Shown in pieces: positions 16,786-25,298 of a stretch of DNA of 64,000 nucleotides. The DNA lies in assembly GCF_013155375.1 (NCBI RefSeq), contig NZ_JABJQY010000002.1, positions 2,418,001 through 2,482,000 on the forward strand. The letters are read 5' to 3'. The position numbers and the translations under genes were made by a program. The notes below the pieces were generated by a model, which was not told where the DNA came from, ran no database searches, and was given only the letters and a program-made list of their open reading frames with translations. This stretch comes from Nocardioides sp. zg-1308 (lineage in GTDB: Bacteria > Actinomycetota > Actinomycetes > Propionibacteriales > Nocardioidaceae). Positions within the stretch are counted from its first letter, which is position 1; every line of letters starts with the position of its first letter.

Positions 16786-17931
16786 ATGACGGGGGCGCTC
16801 TCCCACGGTGCGGAGCCACGACAGGACGGGGGTCACGCGCGGGTGCCCGCGTGGGTGCCCGGCGGTGACCTCACGGTCGGCGTCGAGGAGGAGCTGATGC
16901 TCGTCGACGACGCCGGCGAGCTGCTCGGAGCGGCCGGGCCCGCGGTCGTGGCGACCCTGCAGCGGACCACTCCCGACGGCGTGGTGACCGGCGAGGTCTA
17001 CGTCGACCAGGTCGAGCTCAACACCCCGGTGTGCACGGGCGCCGAAGGAGTCGCCGCCTCGCTGCGCACGCTGCGCGGGTCCGTGTCCGCGCGGGGCGTC
17101 CGCGCGCTGGCGGCGGGCGTGCACCCGACGGCGCCGCTGGGCGGCGCGGTCCTCGCCTCGTCCCCGCGCTACGACCGCATCCGCGAGGAGTACGCCGGCC
17201 TCCTCCGCACGCCCACGGCGGCGCTGCAGGTCCACGTCGGCTTCCCGGACGAGCAGACGGCGATGCGGGCCTACCGCGGCCTGCGCCATGCCGTGCCGCT
17301 CCTGCGCGCCCTCGCGGCCGGGTCGCCGTACTGGCACGGCGTGGACTCCGGCCTCGCCTCGACGAGGTCGGCCATCCTCCGGTCCTACCCCCGCACGACC
17401 GTCCCGCCCCTGCTGCGCTCCTGGGAGCAGTACGTCACCCGGACGGAGACGGTGCTCGACGCCGCCGAGGCCACCGACCACACCTACGTCTGGTGGGACC
17501 TGAGGCCGAGGCCCCGGCTCGGGACCCTCGAGGTGCGGATGATGGACGCGGTGCCGTCCCTCGCGCTGGTGGCCGGACTGACCGCGCTGGTGCAGGGCAT
17601 CGCCCGCTGCGCGCTCGAGTCGCCGGCTCTCGCGGACCTGCCCGACGACGTGCTCGCGGTGAACGACCACCGGGTCGCCCGCCACGGCCTCGAGACCACG
17701 GTCGTCGACCTCGACCGGACGCACCGGCCGCTGCGCGAGGTCGCCCGACGGACCCTGGCCGACGCGCGGGTGGCGCTGGCCGTGGACGGGCTCGAGGGCC
17801 CGCTCGAGGCGGTCGAGGCGATGCTCGCCGGCCCGGCCGAGCCCGTGCGGCAACGTGGCCTCGTGGCGAGCGGCGGCATGCCGGCGCTGCTCGACGACCT
17901 GGTGGCCCGCACCGGCGACCTGGACGGCTGA
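16786..17931 (+). CDS. YbdK-type carboxylate-amine ligase (glutamate-cysteine ligase 2 family)
   Basis: About 381 residues. TVGVEEELMLVD near the start is the family signature, with acidic Mg-binding residues. QVELNTPVCTG, LQVHVGF, YWHGVDSGLASTR and LGTLEVRMMDA follow in the usual order. Members form gamma-glutamyl or similar amide bonds with ATP; the exact substrates are uncertain in actinobacteria, which use mycothiol rather than glutathione. ATG 16786 was chosen; ATG 16753 is an equally possible start. It ends five bases before the amidohydrolase start, so the two form an operon. Confidence 0.82.
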   Translation: MTGALSHGAEPRQDGGHARVPAWVPGGDLTVGVEEELMLVDDAGELLGAAGPAVVATLQRTTPDGVVTGEVYVDQVELNTPVCTGAEGVAASLRTLRGSVSARGVRALAAGVHPTAPLGGAVLASSPRYDRIREEYAGLLRTPTAALQVHVGFPDEQTAMRAYRGLRHAVPLLRALAAGSPYWHGVDSGLASTRSAILRSYPRTTVPPLLRSWEQYVTRTETVLDAAEATDHTYVWWDLRPRPRLGTLEVRMMDAVPSLALVAGLTALVQGIARCALESPALADLPDDVLAVNDHRVARHGLETTVVDLDRTHRPLREVARRTLADARVALAVDGLEGPLEAVEAMLAGPAEPVRQRGLVASGGMPALLDDLVARTGDLDG

Positions 17932-17935
17932 GCGC

Positions 17936-19039
17936 GTGTACGCCGACCACCTGGTGCAGCCGTGGTACGACCGCGTGCTCGAGGAGCTGCCCGAGGGACC
18001 GGTGCTGGACGTGCACACGCACATCGGTGACCGGGACTCGGTCTCCGCGACGGTCGAGGAGCTCCTGACCGCGGTGGACGCGGCCCGTGCCCGCGCCCTC
18101 GTGTTCCCGCTCTCGGAGCCCGACGGCTACCGCGCCGCCAACGCCGCCTGCCTCGACGCCGCGCTGGGCAGCGACGGCCGGCTCACGGCGCTGGCCCGGG
18201 TGGTTCCCGACGAGGTGGACGGGCTCGAGGCCCTGCTGGACGCCGGCGCACGCGGCATCAAGCTGCACCTGTCCAGCGACGAGCTCGACCTGGCCGACCC
18301 GCTGCTCGAGCCGGTCTTCGCGATCGCGGACGAGCGACGGCTCCCCGTGGTGGTGCACGCCGGTCCCGAGGTGGACTCGGTGCGGGGGACCGTCCTGGAG
18401 ACCTGCACGCGGCGCCCGGGCCTGCGGATGGTGCTGGCCCACTGCGCGATGTCGGACCTCGGCCGCCTGCACCGGCACGTGGGCGACGTGCCCAACCTCT
18501 TCTTCGACACGTCCTGGTGGACCCCGGCGCACCTCATGGCGCTCTTCCGGCTGGTGCCGCCCGGCCGCGTGCTGGCCGCCAGCGACCTGCCCTACAGCAC
18601 CCCGGTGTCGTGGCTGATGGCGACGGCGCGCTGCGCGTGGCAGGCGGGGCTGGACCGTGACCACGTCGCGTCGGTGCTCGGCGGCCAGGCGACCCGGCTG
18701 CTCGAGGGGCGGGAGCCGCTCGACCTGGGTGGGCCACCGGAGCGGGAGGCCCGGGCGGTGGGGCCGTTCCTCGAGGTCGCCTCGACCAACCTGCTGGCCG
18801 CGCTGGAGGCGATGCAGCGGGGCCTCTACCCCGAGGTGCCGCTCACCGTGGCCCGGCACGCGTGCGACGTACCGTCGGACGACCCGGACGCACCGGTTCT
18901 CGCCTCCGTGCTCCGTCTGCTCGACCTCTACGAGGAGCACCGCGAGCGACTGCAGCGTCGCAACGGGTTCACCCCCGGGTGGGACCTGCTGTCGGCGGCG
19001 TCTGTGGTGGCGCGGACGCCGGCGGCGCCCCTGCCCTGA
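17936..19039 (+). CDS. Amidohydrolase-2 family metal-dependent hydrolase
   Basis: 367 residues from a GTG at 17936. Metal-binding motifs appear in order: DVHTHIGD (HxH), GIKLHL, VVVHAGP, LAHC and ASDLPYST. This is the TIM-barrel amidohydrolase_2 pattern of decarboxylases and lactonases. The last 120 residues form a helical extension with no motif seen. It lies five bases after the carboxylate-amine ligase gene; an amide-forming and an amide- or carboxyl-cleaving enzyme together suggest one small pathway, but the compound is unknown. Confidence 0.8.
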   Translation: MYADHLVQPWYDRVLEELPEGPVLDVHTHIGDRDSVSATVEELLTAVDAARARALVFPLSEPDGYRAANAACLDAALGSDGRLTALARVVPDEVDGLEALLDAGARGIKLHLSSDELDLADPLLEPVFAIADERRLPVVVHAGPEVDSVRGTVLETCTRRPGLRMVLAHCAMSDLGRLHRHVGDVPNLFFDTSWWTPAHLMALFRLVPPGRVLAASDLPYSTPVSWLMATARCAWQAGLDRDHVASVLGGQATRLLEGREPLDLGGPPEREARAVGPFLEVASTNLLAALEAMQRGLYPEVPLTVARHACDVPSDDPDAPVLASVLRLLDLYEEHRERLQRRNGFTPGWDLLSAASVVARTPAAPLP

Positions 19040-19178
19040 TCCGGTCTCCCGGCTCCCGCAGCAGCCACCAGGCCGCGAGCCAGGCCGCTGCACCCGCGAC
19101 GACCTCCAGGTGCAGCTCGGCGAGCGCGAGCGCGACCAGGGTCGTCACCGCCGCCGAGCCGAGCGCCTCTCCGGGCAT
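18969..19178 (-). CDS. Possible small hydrophobic protein
   Basis: 69 residues. Residues about 8-40 are hydrophobic (VTTLVALALAELHLEVVAG and AAWLAAWWLL) and the tail is Pro/Ala rich. The ATG lies seven bases after the stop of the FAD-TPR fusion gene on the same strand. The last 71 bases overlap the convergent amidohydrolase. No strong ribosome site and no family, so it may be chance. Confidence 0.35.
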   Translation of the reverse strand: MPGEALGSAAVTTLVALALAELHLEVVAGAAAWLAAWWLLREPGDRIRAGAPPASAPPQTPPTAGPTRG

Positions 19179-19185
19179 GCCGGTC

Positions 19186-21879
19186 TCAGCGTCCGCTCGG
19201 TGCGTCGGCCGACGCCGTGCTGCCGGCGGCGTCGCTGGCAGCGCCGGTCACCGCGGCGCGGCGGCGGGCGTCGAGGGCGGAGGAGCGGCGCGAGAGCCGG
19301 TGGTCGAGCAGCGCGGCCGCGTCGGCGTTGCGACCGGCCATCGCCAGCACGTGCACCAGCGTGTCCTCGACGACCTCGCGCTGCGCCTTGCTCCCGCCCA
19401 GCGGGTCCATCGTGGTCACCACATCGGCGAGCGTCGCCGCAGCGGCGTCCCAGCGCTCCTCGACGACCGACACGAGGCCGGTGCACAGCGGGGCGACGAC
19501 GTCGCGGAAGACGCGGTCCTCGTGCTGGGCGGCCTGTGCGGACAGCCGGGTCAGGGCGGCTGCGTCGCCATCGGCCGCCAGCAGCACGGCGCCGTGCATC
19601 GCGGCGAACGGCGTCGGGGGAGTGCGCAGCCACTCGGCCGGCGCCTTGGCCCGGACCTCGCGCACCGGCAGGTCGTCGGTCCAGGCGCCGGTCACCCGGC
19701 CGCGCCACAGGAGCGAGCCGCTGTCGACGACGACACGGCTGCCGCTGACCACCGCGGGGTCGAGCTCGCGGCGGAACCGGCGTCGCACCGCCTCGACGTC
19801 GTCCTGCATGAGCTCGTGGAGCGCGGCGTGCCAGGAGAAGTGCGAGCGGTGGTTGGCCTCCGGCCCGCGGGTGCGGATCCACTCGTCGAGCCAGGCCAGT
19901 CCGGCGGCGTGGTCGCCCGTCTCGTAGAAGACGTGGGCCCGGGCGTGGACGGCGTGCCCGGAGGCGGGCTCCACCGAGAGGGCGTAGGACGACAGGTCCT
20001 CGGCCTCGGCCCAGCGCTCCTGGTCCTGGCGGACGAAGGCGAGCTGGCCGGCGTACCACCAGTCGTCGCCGTAGGAGCGGCCCAGCGACTCCACGAGCTC
20101 CGCGGTCTGGGTGCCGCTGGTGAGGCCGCCGAAGGCGACGGTCGGCACCGCCACGCTGACGGCGAGGGCGTCGCGCGGGAAGAGCCGGACGTGGCGCAGG
20201 AGGGCCGCGGCGCCGGTGGCCTCGTCGGTGCGGAGCCGGGTGGTGACGGCGTCGAGGAAGCTGCTCTCGCGGTCGTCGAGGTGGCGCTCGGCCGCGGCGC
20301 GGTGCGCGGCGCGGAGCGAGGCCTGCCAGTGCGTGGTGGCGCCCCACTCGTGGCCGAGCAGCGCCAGCGCGGCGTGCGCCTGCACGAACCCCTCGTCGGC
20401 GGCGACGGCCTGCGCCAACCCCTCCTCGACGCCGCCCTGGAGCCGCAGCAGGCGGCCGAGCGCCGCGTTGTAGCGGGCGGCCGCGCGGCGGTTGGTCGAG
20501 AGCGTGAGGCCGTAGGGGTCGACCGGGCGGCGCCGCGACTCGCCGTGCAGCGAGCGACCGACGACGCGCGCGACGTCGTAGGCCTGCTCGCGGATCTCGG
20601 GCATCGCGGTCGACTCCCAGAGGTTGCCCCGGCGCAGCGAGCCGACGGCCAGGAACGGCCGGGTCTCGGGCAGGGTGCCGACGATGCGGCCGTCGTCGGC
20701 GGTGTCGATGCCCAGGCCGGCCGGGCCGGGACGGACCAGGCCGCTGTGCGCGAGTCGGGCGAGGAGCGGGTCGGCGGCGATCGAGCCGACCGGGCCGGTG
20801 CAGTTGACGACCGCTGCGACGCTGAGCTCGGTGCCGTCGTCGAGCGTCACGTGGAGGGCGTCGTCGTCGGCGCGCACGGCCGCGATCGTCCCGCGGTGCC
20901 GCACCAGCCGACCCCCGGCCGCGACCGCGTCCAGGCGGCGGGCGGTGGCGGGCGCCATCCGGTGGCGGTGCACGTCCCAGGTGCGGGCGTCCTCGGCGAT
21001 GAACCGGCGCTTGTCGGCCTCCGACAGCCCGCGCCACAGCTGGGCGGTGACGGGTCGCAGGCCGTCGACGGCCGCGCGCCAGTCGCCGGTGCTCTCCACG
21101 GTGCTCGCGACGTGCGCCGCCAGCGTGGAGCGGAGCGCGTCGAGGCCCTGGGTGCGGGTGATGCCCGGCGGCGGCGGGACCGGGGGAGTGGTGGGCAGCA
21201 CGTGCGGGTGCGGCACCGCGTCGGAGCGGGACACGACGTGGAGCGTGCGGCCGGGCCGGTCGGCGCTGATCGCGAGGTCGACCATCGTCAGCCCCGAGCC
21301 GAGCAGCAGGACGTCGCCCTCCTCGGGGATCGGCTGCGTCCACGGGTCGGCGACGAGCCGTGGGTCGACCGCCAGCTCCGGCGGCGCCCAGCCGGTGCCG
21401 GGGCGGCTGCTGGTCGCCAGCACCACCGCGCGCGCCTCGAGGCGCTCGCCGTCGGAGAGCTCGACGACGAAGCCGGTGCCGGACCCCTCGACGTCGACGA
21501 CCTCGGCGCGACGGCGTACGAGGCGGGCGTTGCCGGGGAACTCCGCGGCGGTGGTCAGCAGGCTCTCGACGTAGCGGCCGAACACGGCGCGCGGCGCGAA
21601 CTCGTGCGGCTGGAAGTCCGGGTCGTGGTGGTTGCGCAGCCAGCGCAGGAAGTGCTCCGGGTCGCGGGGGAACGCGCTCATGCCGGAGGCCGGGACGTTG
21701 AGCAGGTGGCGGTCGTCGGTGGTGGAGTAGGCCTGCCCGCGCCCGGTCGTCGCGACCGGGTCGACCAGCTCGACGCGGAACCGCGAGGACAGCGCCGTGA
21801 CGAGGTGGGTGGCGACCAGCGTCCCGCCGGCGCCCGCACCGACCACCACGACTCGACAGTCGCCCTCGTTCGACCCCAT
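19186..21879 (-). CDS. FAD/NAD(P)-binding protein fused to a TTC38-type TPR domain
   Basis: 897 residues. Residues 1-450 are a FAD/NAD(P)-binding protein of the NAD_binding_9/COG4529 kind: VVVVGAGAGG at 10-19, GRGQAYSTTDDRHLLNVPA, LATSSRPG, a second Rossmann start LLLGSGLTMVD at 191-201, and VVNCTGP near 360. Residues about 452-870 match bacterial TTC38-like TPR proteins: DPYGLTLSTNRRAAARYNAAL, FVQAHAALALLGHEW, RESSFLDAV, GHAVHARAHVFYETGD and HFSWHAALHELMQDD. The ATG at 21879 has AAAGGAG upstream. Both parts are usually separate proteins. The frame is continuous and codon use is even, arguing against an error. Confidence 0.85.
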   Translation of the reverse strand: MGSNEGDCRVVVVGAGAGGTLVATHLVTALSSRFRVELVDPVATTGRGQAYSTTDDRHLLNVPASGMSAFPRDPEHFLRWLRNHHDPDFQPHEFAPRAVFGRYVESLLTTAAEFPGNARLVRRRAEVVDVEGSGTGFVVELSDGERLEARAVVLATSSRPGTGWAPPELAVDPRLVADPWTQPIPEEGDVLLLGSGLTMVDLAISADRPGRTLHVVSRSDAVPHPHVLPTTPPVPPPPGITRTQGLDALRSTLAAHVASTVESTGDWRAAVDGLRPVTAQLWRGLSEADKRRFIAEDARTWDVHRHRMAPATARRLDAVAAGGRLVRHRGTIAAVRADDDALHVTLDDGTELSVAAVVNCTGPVGSIAADPLLARLAHSGLVRPGPAGLGIDTADDGRIVGTLPETRPFLAVGSLRRGNLWESTAMPEIREQAYDVARVVGRSLHGESRRRPVDPYGLTLSTNRRAAARYNAALGRLLRLQGGVEEGLAQAVAADEGFVQAHAALALLGHEWGATTHWQASLRAAHRAAAERHLDDRESSFLDAVTTRLRTDEATGAAALLRHVRLFPRDALAVSVAVPTVAFGGLTSGTQTAELVESLGRSYGDDWWYAGQLAFVRQDQERWAEAEDLSSYALSVEPASGHAVHARAHVFYETGDHAAGLAWLDEWIRTRGPEANHRSHFSWHAALHELMQDDVEAVRRRFRRELDPAVVSGSRVVVDSGSLLWRGRVTGAWTDDLPVREVRAKAPAEWLRTPPTPFAAMHGAVLLAADGDAAALTRLSAQAAQHEDRVFRDVVAPLCTGLVSVVEERWDAAAATLADVVTTMDPLGGSKAQREVVEDTLVHVLAMAGRNADAAALLDHRLSRRSSALDARRRAAVTGAASDAAGSTASADAPSGR

Positions 21880-21971
21880 GGCGCGCTCCTTTGTCCAGTG
21901 AATTGGTTGACTAAAGGTAGCAAGGAGGTGCGGGCCGAGGCGACTCGGGGCGCACGACGGCGGGTCGCGGC

Positions 21972-22574
21972 TCAGGCGGTGCCCCGCATCACCACCCGGG
22001 GGAAGCCGGCCGACGTGGCCCCGGTCGGCGCGGCGAGCCTGAATCCGGCGTCCTCGAACAGCTTGCGCGTGCCGACGTAGGCCATCGTGAGGTCGACCCT
22101 GGCGCCCTGGTTGTCGACGGGGTAGCCCTCCACCACGGGCGCGCCCTGCTGCCGGGCGTAGGCGACCGCACCAACGAGCAGGACGTGGGAGATCCCACGC
22201 CCGCGGTGCCCGGGGCGGACCCGGATGCACCACACCGACCAGGCGTCCTGGTCGTCGACGTGCGGGATCTTCGTGGACCGGGCGAAGGGCAGCTCGCTGC
22301 GCGGCGCGACGGCCGCCCAGCCCACCACCTCGTCGCCGTCGTAGGCGAGCACGCCCGGCTTGGTGCGCCGGCGGGTCAGCGCCTCGACGTAGGCCCCGCG
22401 CGCCGGTCCGGCCAGCTCACGGTTGTCCTTGGCGGGGATGCGGTGGCTCAGGCACCAGCAGACGCTCGACGTGGGGTTCTTCGGGCCGACCATGGTGCGG
22501 ACGTCGTCGAACCGCGCGTGCGTGGCGGGGTGGACGGTGAACCCGTCGGTGCGCAGCAGCGGCGTCGCGGCCAT
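21972..22574 (-). CDS. GNAT family acetyltransferase
   Basis: 200 residues. The acetyl-CoA loop is seen as CIRVRPGHRGRGISHVLL (motif A, about 115-132). A strand with VLAYDGDEVVGWAAVAP precedes it, and a YVGTRKLFEDAGF block follows near the end. An early CWCLSHRI segment occurs in the group often listed as GNAT proteins with N-terminal Cys. The acceptor is unknown. It is followed by a 92-base gap with an AT-rich patch before the FAD-TPR fusion, so that gene has its own promoter. Confidence 0.82.
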   Translation of the reverse strand: MAATPLLRTDGFTVHPATHARFDDVRTMVGPKNPTSSVCWCLSHRIPAKDNRELAGPARGAYVEALTRRRTKPGVLAYDGDEVVGWAAVAPRSELPFARSTKIPHVDDQDAWSVWCIRVRPGHRGRGISHVLLVGAVAYARQQGAPVVEGYPVDNQGARVDLTMAYVGTRKLFEDAGFRLAAPTGATSAGFPRVVMRGTA

Positions 22575-22628
22575 GGGGCCACGCTAGCGGCGGGTGGGGG
22601 TGTCGGTCGTCGGGTCGCCGGTCGCCTG

Positions 22629-22798
22629 GGACACGTGTCCGAGATGTTGCCCCGGCACGGGCACTCCGGGGGCCGTTGCCCGGACACGTGTCCGAGATGT
22701 CGCCCCGCACCCGGCACTCCGGGGCCGTTGCCCGGACACGTGTCCGAGATGTTGCCAGGCACCCGGCGCTCCGAGGGCTGTTTCCCGGACACGTGTCG
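22629..22798. repeat. Tandem array of about 53-base units with a perfect 12-base palindrome
   Basis: GGACACGTGTCC occurs at 22629-22640, 22682-22693 and 22734-22745, with a fourth, end-truncated copy at 22787-22797. Each full copy continues GAGATGTTGCC or a close variant and ends in GGCACTCCGGGG and CCGTTGCCC. The period is 52-53 bases. It fills the space between the GNAT start and the ACC deaminase stop. The open frames through it are not credible proteins. Confidence 0.9.
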
Positions 22799-22810
22799 AG
22801 AGGCCCGGCG

Positions 22811-23851
22811 TCAGCCCTGCGCCGGCCAGAGCGAGTGGTAGGCGTTGATCGCGGGCTGCCCGCCGAGGTGGGCGTAGAGCACGTGCGAGTCGCGGGGGAT
22901 CTCCCCGCCGGCGACGAGGTCGATCAGGCCGGCGAGCGACTTCCCCTCGTAGACCGGGTCGGTGATCATCGCCTCCAGCTGCGCGCCGAGGGCCATCGCC
23001 TCCATGGTCGAGTCGACCGGGAGGCCGTAGAGCTCGCCCGCCCAGCCCTCGAGGACCGTGATCTCGTCGTCGCGCAGGTCGCGGCCGAGCTCGATCAGCT
23101 CGGCGGTGCTGCGGGCGATGCGGGCGACCTGGTCGCGGGTCTTGTCGAGGGTGGCGCTGGCGTCGATGCCGATCACCCGACGGCGTACGCCGGTGAGGTC
23201 CTCGAGTGCCGCGAAGCCGGCGATCATGCCGGCGTGCGTCGAGCCGGTGACGGTGCAGACGACGATGGTGTCGAAGGTGACGCCGAGCGATTTCTCCTGC
23301 TCGGCCACCTCGAAGGCCCAGCTGGCGAAGCCGAGACCGCCGAGGCGGTGCTCGCTGGCGCCGGCCGGGATGGCGTACGGCGTGCCGCCGGCCTCCTCGA
23401 CCTCGCGGATCGCGTCCTTCCACGAGTCGCGGATGCCGATGTCGAAGCCGTGCGGGTCGAGGCGGGAGTCGGCGCCCATCATCCGGCTCAGCAGGATGTT
23501 GCCGACCTGGGTGTTGGTCGGGTCGTCCCACGGCACCCACTTCTCCTGGACGAGGCGGCACTTGAGACCGAGGTGAGCCGCGACGGCGGCTACCTGGCGG
23601 GTGTGGTTGGACTGGAAGCCGCCGATGGACACGAGCGTGTCGGCACCGCTGGCGAGGACGTCGGGGACGATGTACTCCAGCTTGCGGATCTTGTTGCCGC
23701 CGTAGGCCAGCCCGCTGTTGACGTCCTCCCGCTTGGCCCACACCTGCGCACCGCCGCCCCGCGCCGCGAGGTGGGCGCTGAGCCGCTCGAGGTGGTGGAC
23801 GGGGGAGGGGCCGAAGGTCAGCGGGTGGCGGGGGAACTGGTCGAGGATCAC
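22811..23851 (-). CDS. acdS: 1-aminocyclopropane-1-carboxylate deaminase
   Basis: 346 residues, a fold-type II PLP enzyme. The PLP lysine motif is [15 protein letters not shown], followed by [21 protein letters not shown] and [12 protein letters not shown], which are the specific ACC-deaminase/D-cysteine desulfhydrase blocks. Downstream are [14 protein letters not shown] and VYEGKSLAG. The GTG at 23851 has AGGAGA upstream and overlaps the stop of the GntR gene as GTGA. It cleaves ACC, the plant ethylene precursor, to 2-oxobutanoate and ammonia, a trait of plant- and soil-associated bacteria. D-cysteine desulfhydrase is the alternative. Confidence 0.85.
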   Translation of the reverse strand: MILDQFPRHPLTFGPSPVHHLERLSAHLAARGGGAQVWAKREDVNSGLAYGGNKIRKLEYIVPDVLASGADTLVSIGGFQSNHTRQVAAVAAHLGLKCRLVQEKWVPWDDPTNTQVGNILLSRMMGADSRLDPHGFDIGIRDSWKDAIREVEEAGGTPYAIPAGASEHRLGGLGFASWAFEVAEQEKSLGVTFDTIVVCTVTGSTHAGMIAGFAALEDLTGVRRRVIGIDASATLDKTRDQVARIARSTAELIELGRDLRDDEITVLEGWAGELYGLPVDSTMEAMALGAQLEAMITDPVYEGKSLAGLIDLVAGGEIPRDSHVLYAHLGGQPAINAYHSLWPAQG

Positions 23852-24543
23852 GGGGTCTCCTGGCTGGGCTGGTCGGGCACGGGCTGGTCGGGGTCGGGGA
23901 TGAGCTCGGCGAGGGTGTGCCACGTCCGGAACGAGACCTCGGCCGCGGCGTCTGCGTCGCCGGCCGCGCAGGCCTCGACGAGCCGGTCGTGCAATGCCAC
24001 CGACTCCTCGCCGGCGTGGCTGGCGAAGCGGCGCCGCTCGAGGCGACGCACGACCGGGCCGAACTGGTCGAGGACCGTGGCCACCGCGCGGTTGCCGGAG
24101 GCGGTGACCGGCACGGCGTGGAAGTCGTCGTCGGCGCGGAGCGCGGCCGCGGTGTCGCTCCCACGGAGCGCCGCGGCGAAGCGGGCGTTGGCGTCGCGCA
24201 TGAGCTCGAGGTCCTCGGCCGTCAGGCGCTCGACCGCCTCGGCGACGGCGAGCCGGTGCATCGCCGCGACGACGGAGTGGGCGGCGCGCACCTCGTCGAG
24301 GTCGATCCGGGCGACGACGGTCGAGCGTCCGGGCGCGGCCCGCACCAGGCCGGTCTCGCCCAGCCGGAGCAGCGCCTCGCGGACCGGCGTACGGCTCACG
24401 CCGAGCCAGGCGGCGAGCTCGGTGTCACGCACGACCTCGCCGGGGGCGAGCGTGCCGTCCACGATCGCGTCGCGCACCCGGTCGTGGACGGTGTCGCGCA
24501 GCAGGGAGGTCCGGATGGGGGCAGCGGACGGCGGGACAGGCAT
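23848..24543 (-). CDS. GntR/FadR family transcriptional regulator
   Basis: 231 residues. The N-terminal winged helix (about 15-75) has the GntR pattern [38 protein letters not shown] and [13 protein letters not shown]. The C-terminal all-helical FCD domain contains His/Asp metal or ligand positions ([18 protein letters not shown]). It is the first gene of a two-gene unit with ACC deaminase. A perfect palindrome abuts its start codon, so autoregulation is likely, with ACC or an amino acid as a plausible signal. Confidence 0.87.
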   Translation of the reverse strand: MPVPPSAAPIRTSLLRDTVHDRVRDAIVDGTLAPGEVVRDTELAAWLGVSRTPVREALLRLGETGLVRAAPGRSTVVARIDLDEVRAAHSVVAAMHRLAVAEAVERLTAEDLELMRDANARFAAALRGSDTAAALRADDDFHAVPVTASGNRAVATVLDQFGPVVRRLERRRFASHAGEESVALHDRLVEACAAGDADAAAEVSFRTWHTLAELIPDPDQPVPDQPSQETP

Positions 24544-24556
24544 GCAATATATTGCA
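24543..24556 (-). promoter_or_regulatory. Palindromic operator TGCAATATATTGCA over the GntR start
   Basis: A perfect 14-base palindrome overlaps the final bases upstream of, and the first base of, the regulator ATG. On the minus strand its centre reads TATATT, a fair -10 element only a few bases before the ATG. This fits a leaderless, autorepressed transcript. It is a conspicuous AT-rich island in GC-rich DNA. Confidence 0.65.
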
Positions 24557-24622
24557 CATCGCGCGGCGCGAGGTGTCAAGGGACACGTGGTGGCGCGGCG
24601 GTCCCGTGGGTACCTCTGCAGC

Positions 24623-25294
24623 ATGCCCCTCTACCGCGATGCCTTCCGCGAGCTGGCCGCGCTGCGCTCGGCGCCCGCCTTCCACCCCGACGGGGTGCTC
24701 TACGAGGGCCGGGCCGAGGTGCGCGGACCCGGACCACTGCCCCTCGGCGAGGTCGACTGCCTCGTCCGGCTCTCCAAGGGGATCGGGACGCTGCGCGGGG
24801 TCCCCGACCTCCTCGGCATCGCCGTGCGGCTCCTCCACGAGCCGCCCGTCGACTTCCTGTGCACGACGGGTCCCGGCAGCACCGGCTGGCGGCGCTTCGT
24901 GCTGCGCCCGAGCCGCCGGTGGGCGAGGTCGACCCTCACCTCGCTCATGTACTGGCGCGCCCCCCACGTCGAGCGCCTCCACGTGCTGGTCGACGTGCCG
25001 GACACGCGGCTCGACTCGCCCGACCCGGACGTCCTGATCGGCAGGCTGCCCGTGCGGCTCGGCCTGCGCGTCGTCGGGCGGGACGGTGACGTCCAGGTCG
25101 GCACCATCGAGGTGACCCGCCGCTCGGAGCTCGACCGGCCGGCCTTCGACCCGGTCCTCCACCCGCCCGCCGGCTGGCGGCTCGGCCCGGCGTGGCTGGC
25201 GAGCCTGCGGGAGCGGGCGTACGTCGGCAGCCGGGCCGGGCAGGGGATCGACGCGACCACCGGCCGGGACGTCCGGCTGGAGCAGTTGCGCTGA
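24623..25294 (+). CDS. Conserved protein with distant catalase-like features
   Basis: 223 residues. The order FHPDGVLYEGRAEV, VRLSKGIGTLRGVPDLLGIAVRLL, VDFLCTTGPG and a final FDPVLHPPAGWRLG ... RERAYVGSRAGQ resembles the core layout of heme catalases in shortened form. The usual catalase active-site His and Asn motifs are not evident, so activity is doubtful. The ATG at 24623 is used; no strong ribosome site is seen. It ends four bases before the cation transporter and is likely co-transcribed with it. It is best left as a hypothetical protein. Confidence 0.65.
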   Translation: MPLYRDAFRELAALRSAPAFHPDGVLYEGRAEVRGPGPLPLGEVDCLVRLSKGIGTLRGVPDLLGIAVRLLHEPPVDFLCTTGPGSTGWRRFVLRPSRRWARSTLTSLMYWRAPHVERLHVLVDVPDTRLDSPDPDVLIGRLPVRLGLRVVGRDGDVQVGTIEVTRRSELDRPAFDPVLHPPAGWRLGPAWLASLRERAYVGSRAGQGIDATTGRDVRLEQLR

Positions 25295-25298
25295 CACC

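Noticed and set aside
21880..21971. AT-rich patch upstream of the FAD-TPR fusion considered as an operator
   Set aside because: The best dyad pairs only about five of nine positions; it may be a promoter, but no element can be fixed.
22629..22798. Repeat array considered as a CRISPR
   Set aside because: The unit is a contiguous tandem repeat; spacers are similar to each other rather than unique, and no cas gene is nearby.
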